Below are positions 60,227-64,000 of a DNA stretch of 64,000 nt, piece after piece. The position numbers and the translations under genes are program-made. Source of the DNA: Tigriopus japonicus (lineage: Eukaryota > Arthropoda > Copepoda > Harpacticoida > Harpacticidae); assembly GCA_010645155.1 (NCBI GenBank), contig JAAGOF010000252.1:1-64000 (forward strand). The letters run 5' to 3'. Within the stretch, counting starts at the first letter, position 1; each line of letters opens with the position of its first letter. The notes beneath the pieces are model-generated. The model saw only the letters and a list, made by a program, of their open reading frames with translations. It had not been told where the DNA came from and made no database searches.

Positions 60227-60796
60227 TAGGGATGGGCGAGAGGCAGGTGTCGGTGCCAAGGTGTTGACACCAACTTTTTGGGCTTTCGGTGTCGGCATCA
60301 ACACCAGGTCTCTGGTGCCGACATTTTAAGGCTTAACGTTTTTTTGGAAAACGTACTGCCCGCCCAAAAACTTGATCCCAATTTTGATTGTAAATGTGAA
60401 GGACTAAACAAAATCCAATATCATTAATTTTTGTTCCATCATAAAAATAAATGCTTACCAAACTCCAAGAACAGACTTGCAAAGCAAGAAAATCACACAC
60501 CCAGCTAGGTTATTGTAAAATGTAAGCTTATTTTCCCTCTCTCCATTTTATGTTGAACTAACATGAACTTAAATGTCTTTAGAATGGGTAGGTCTGTCAA
60601 AACTGGTGCTCTATATTACAGTCCAGAAGGGCATATTTTGTTTAACTTAATTATGAGGAACACGCTATCGGTGTCAATGTCAACACCACGACGTTGATGG
60701 TCAACTTCAACACAGATGTTGGTGTCGGCGTTGGTGTCAACCTTGCCGTGTTGGTGTCGGAGTCGAGTGCAAAATTATCGCTGTCACCCATCCCTA
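60227..60796. mobile_element. hAT MITE (TAGGGATGGGC)
   Basis: Ends TAGGGATGGGCG and CACCCATCCCTA, flanked by GGTTGAAG and AGTTGAAG (8 bp, one mismatch). Subterminal repeats of GGTGTCGG/GTGTTGACACC-type words occur at both ends. No transposase frame. Confidence 0.85.
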
Positions 60797-61462
60797 AGTT
60801 GAAGTCAGGGTCACTTGTTGTTTGTTTGGGCACAACTTAAGTTATAATCTTCGGAAATATCAAGTTTTCACATGCAACCTTCGCTCTTCAACAGCTGTAA
60901 CTCGTCCAACAAAAATTTCCTAATATCCGCCCGGTGGAAAAAACAAAACTGAGGAATTTTTATATGTAATAATATATATTGTAATAATATGCAACTTTTT
61001 TTTTGTTTATCAGTTACTTCAAGCAATGAAGTAACACCAGGCCAGTTGTTACGAAATTACAAGTAACGAAAGTACAGTAATTCGGGTAATAGTGACGAAG
61101 TGAGGTCCGTACCAATGGACAACAAAGCAGCGCTTCCAGATACCTCCAAATCGAAAATTTCATAGTGACAAATTCTACTTATCAGAAAACCACCTTCCTG
61201 TCATTTGAATCCTGTTCTAACATCAAAACGGAAACAAAAATATCTTTGAATATTGCCCACAGGATAGTTCTTTGATTTCTAGATGATCTCAATGCGCGAA
61301 CAAACACTCTTTAGAGAAAATCTTTTGACCTGTGACATCGGACATGCCTTAAATCATTAATGTTTTGGTTTCCAAATTTGTTGGCTGAAGTGCCAGAGTA
61401 CACCACTAACGCACTTTGTTTTTATTAAGCCAAATCTGACCCTCCCTTAGATAAATTTGGCA

Positions 61463-61531
61463 CAAGGAAGCCAGTGTGGCCGCGCGTACTAATGCGTTCT
61501 TATAAGAGCCGAGTGTAAATGCTTCCCCATC
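61463..61531 (+). mobile_element. SINE head fragment
   Basis: CAAGGAAGCCAGTGTGGCCG through AGTGTAAATGCTTCCCC matches the tRNA-like head of the SINE at 57684. Box B and tail are missing. Confidence 0.7.
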
Positions 61532-61915
61532 CTGATTTTTGCATTTTGACATGACATTTGAAGAATTAACTGCCCCATAATGTGTCAGTTAAGGGGCCGG
61601 TGTAAATGCCATTTGAGCTTCAAATTCATTAGTACAATTTGCGCTTTCAATTGATCGTGATTCGTGTGCGTTAGCAATAATTTATGTACTTTTGAGACAT
61701 TTCCAATGTGGTCAGTTTCTGTTGTGAGCCTGGACCCCAAATATGTTCAAACTAAAAACCACCCGGTTCAGACGCGCTCGACTTTAGCCCAATAATCCAA
61801 ATGCTTCAGTCAATACGGTTTCTATTTGCAAAAATATTACACTTAAAACATAGATCATTTATCAAGCACACAATAGATCAGACTTACGAACATATTGGTG
61901 GTCCAGGCTTACAAC

Positions 61916-62936
61916 CAGGGTGGGCATTTGATTTTTGGACATTTTGTCCACCCCTGTCCAAAAGGTGTCCAAAAGTGTCCAAAAATAAGGCTGTCCAAAA
62001 ATAGGAGTGTCCAAAAGTGTCCAAAAATAGTAATTCGAAAAATAATGGTTAAAAACATTCTTAGAAAAACAAAGTCAATTCAGCATAAGAAACTTACACT
62101 TAATACATTAGATGAGCCAATAACTTGAAGGCCAAACTGGACATTTGAACTTTCCACTCTTTTCATGTGACCACCGAGCATCGTCCAAAATGTGAGAAAG
62201 AATGATCGACTGAAGGAATGAACGAACAAACGAATGTGAGACGGGGACTACTAATAACACGCTCACACCACACTTCATGTTAAACGTAGTATGCGAGTAT
62301 ATTTTAAAGCTAATTGTGTCTTGATTTGTGACAAGAGAAGGTTACTTAGTATTTTGAATTATATTCCAAAGTTTATCATTGTTGCAAGTGTTTCCCATCC
62401 AAGAGGTAAGAAGTCTTTTGACCTGACTGTCCAAAAAATGTTAACTATAATAAAGCACACTCAAACTGATATCAGATTGCAATGTGGGTATTATAATGCT
62501 TTTGCCAAAGAATTAAAGCAGTGTTGTTTTACTTTTAAAAAAGACAAGACTCTTGTTTACAGATGAGGAAATAAAATGTAAATCTTGAAACATTTTGAAG
62601 AGTTACACACATTTTACCATATTGTATAAACAAAACATTTATTTTTTAAACAATTTATTAACAAGTTATCATGGCAAAGTTTATTTCTCCAAGTAATGTT
62701 CCCATTAATAGAACTATTTTTGTTTAAGTACACAACCATGCATTCTTTAGAATTCAATTACTTATGTAGTGTAACTGGTTTTTCGTCTGATTTGTACAAC
62801 TTTCTTTTACGTTTGTTGGACTTTTGGACACTTTTGGACATCTTTTGGGGATTTTTGGACACTTTTGGACATTTTTGGACACTTTTGGACACTAGGGTGT
62901 CCAAAATGCTCTCGATGTCGAAAAATGCCCACCCTG
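61916..62936. mobile_element. non-autonomous hAT element with GTCCAAAA subterminal repeats
   Basis: A 1021-bp element with ends CAGGGTGGGCATTT and AAATGCCCACCCTG and a perfect 8-bp duplication CTTACAAC (61908-61915 and 62937-62944). Both ends carry arrays of TGTCCAAAA (left) or TTTTGGACA (right). The interior is AT-rich; the 91-codon frame at 62291-62566 shows no known transposase motif. Confidence 0.95.
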
Positions 62937-62944
62937 CTTACAAC

Positions 62945-63670
62945 GGAAACTGACCAAGCTTGAATTAAGTGAAAATACATCAGATTCAGTTAACGCAAAC
63001 TAGGGTAAAATCGGGTTATGAAACATATTTGAACTGAACCACGTGCTAATTAAATTAAGAATGACATTTACAGATCTGACCTAATTTTGATTATTTTTCT
63101 TATTGTGGACTTACATGAGCGCCATTTTAATAAACTTGAAGCAAACTTACATAAATAAAATTGTGTGACTTTGCAGGCAGACCATTTGGGAGTTTTTTTT
63201 AAGAGTATGTACTCTTAAAATCTTAAAAAAAACTCCTTTGAACTCTTAATCAAAATATCTTTGAAATGATATTTGTCTCTTGTGTAGCCAAAAATCTACT
63301 TGCTCACCTCAGTCCTCCCTTTATCTTTGGCTCATTCTTCAAAACAAAAAGAGTGTTTTTATTGTAGTCCCACATAATTGTTCCTAAACGGTGCCGGCCA
63401 CTTCAAAATTTCATACTTTTGCCTTGAACATTTGAGTTTTCATAAACCTAGGGTGGTTTTTCCGCCTTTTTTTTTTAGTTAAACTCAAATAACTCAGCAC
63501 CTGAGTTCATGTGTTTTCAAAGTTGACTAATTAGCTTTACAAAAAATATTTCATTTAATAGGTTTTTAGGGAAATAGCTTCATCTAGCTAAGCCTGAATT
63601 TAAACTATTCATTACACAACAGTTTTTCTTCTAGGTTTCCTGGGTGTAAAACATATCTCGGTGTCTTATG
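62945..63670. other. intergenic, nothing recognised
   Basis: AT-rich DNA between the hAT element and gene D. A small palindrome TTTTAAGAGTATGTACTCTT is present near 63197. Confidence 0.4.
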
Positions 63671-63678
63671 AACTTCTA

Positions 63679-63710
63679 TTTATTCGGTATTAATAAGGCT
63701 CAAAAGAACT
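63679..63710 (-). terminator. gene D 3'-UTR motif and poly(A) signal
   Basis: Minus-strand GTTCTTTTGAGCCTTATTAA then TACCGAATAAA, about 95 nt past the stop. Best match to the gene A copy at 18549-18580. Confidence 0.65.
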
Positions 63711-63777
63711 AAATAAAGGCTAGCGGGCATGCTCCAAAGTTATTGATGATAACGGATTGTTGACGGCGAAAAGACAC

Positions 63778-64000
63778 CTAACAACTTGCTTGTGAATACA
63801 CCAAACGGAACCCTTGGTCAACCTTGGCTTTTGACTCTAAAGCGTGTTCGAAATTATCGGATCGAAAAGTGATGTGGAAGGGACGTTGCTTTGCTGAAAC
63901 ATCGAAAAATATGTAAATTCCCAAGAATTTCCCCCAAACTTGAAATTCAATGTGAAACTTACTGCATACGGTCTTGTCTAATTTTCCCTTGTCTATTGTG
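63778..64000 (-). CDS. gene D: 3' end of a CUB-like secreted protein gene, cut by the window edge
   Basis: Two exons on the minus strand: 63963-64000 (partial; continues beyond the window) and 63778-63893 with a TAG stop at 63780-63778. The last exon is 116 nt, as in genes A and B, and is joined in phase 1 through a 69-nt GT-AG intron, the same length as in gene B. Readable words are KTVC, KQRPFHITFRSDNFEHAL and GFRLVYSQASC, very close to gene A (KQRPFHITFRSDNFELM, IYSQKSC). The 3' UTR also resembles that of gene A. No defect is visible in this part. Function as for gene A: probably a secreted protein, role unknown. Confidence 0.87.
   Translation of the reverse strand, partial: TIDKGKLDKTVCSKFHIEFQVWGKFLGIYIFFDVSAKQRPFHITFRSDNFEHALESKAKVDQGFRLVYSQASC

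Noticed and set aside
62291..62566. 91-codon frame inside the hAT element as transposase
   Set aside because: No hAT catalytic or dimerisation motif; element is too short to be autonomous.

Overview
The window is animal nuclear DNA, AT-rich, with short spliced exons, long introns full of repeats and no prokaryotic features. The genes belong to a family I know from arthropods, especially crustaceans: secreted, cysteine-rich proteins with a C-x5-C-x10-C-x6-CC knot followed by two CUB-like domains. Together with arthropod-type LINE, Ty3/gypsy and hAT elements this suggests a crustacean, possibly a copepod; the species is inference.

Layout. Four members of the CUB-like family lie in the window. 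Gene B (minus, 2009-7152) keeps only its last four exons and looks decayed. Gene A (minus, 18663-33304) is complete: 11 coding exons, 393 aa, every exon phase closes, one exon is only 22 nt. Gene C (plus, 45523-58792) is complete and divergent: 12 coding exons, 394 aa, two GC-AG introns. Gene D (minus, 63778 to the right edge) shows its last exon and part of the one before. A, B and D have a 116-nt terminal exon in common and a matching 3'-UTR motif beside the poly(A) signal, so they are closer to each other than to C.

Between and inside the genes lie transposable elements: a LINE with ORF1 and part of ORF2 whose upstream flank carries a hAT insertion (8521-9832); a decayed Ty3/gypsy (14271-18020); a minus-strand LINE in gene C intron 1 that has lost its reverse-transcriptase YADD box; several LINE 3' ends whose last ~40 bp are shared with tRNA-derived SINEs; at least nine hAT-type elements, most with 8-bp target duplications; TA-flanked mariner-like elements; large foldback palindromes (one, 43890-44915, with ~425-bp arms split by a later MITE); and several minisatellites.

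How it fits together: the genes are probably secreted extracellular proteins of one duplicated family. Their introns have grown mainly by insertion: the last intron is 69 bp in B and D but 1447 bp in A, where it holds a foldback element and a LINE relic. The exact molecular role of these proteins cannot be read from the sequence.
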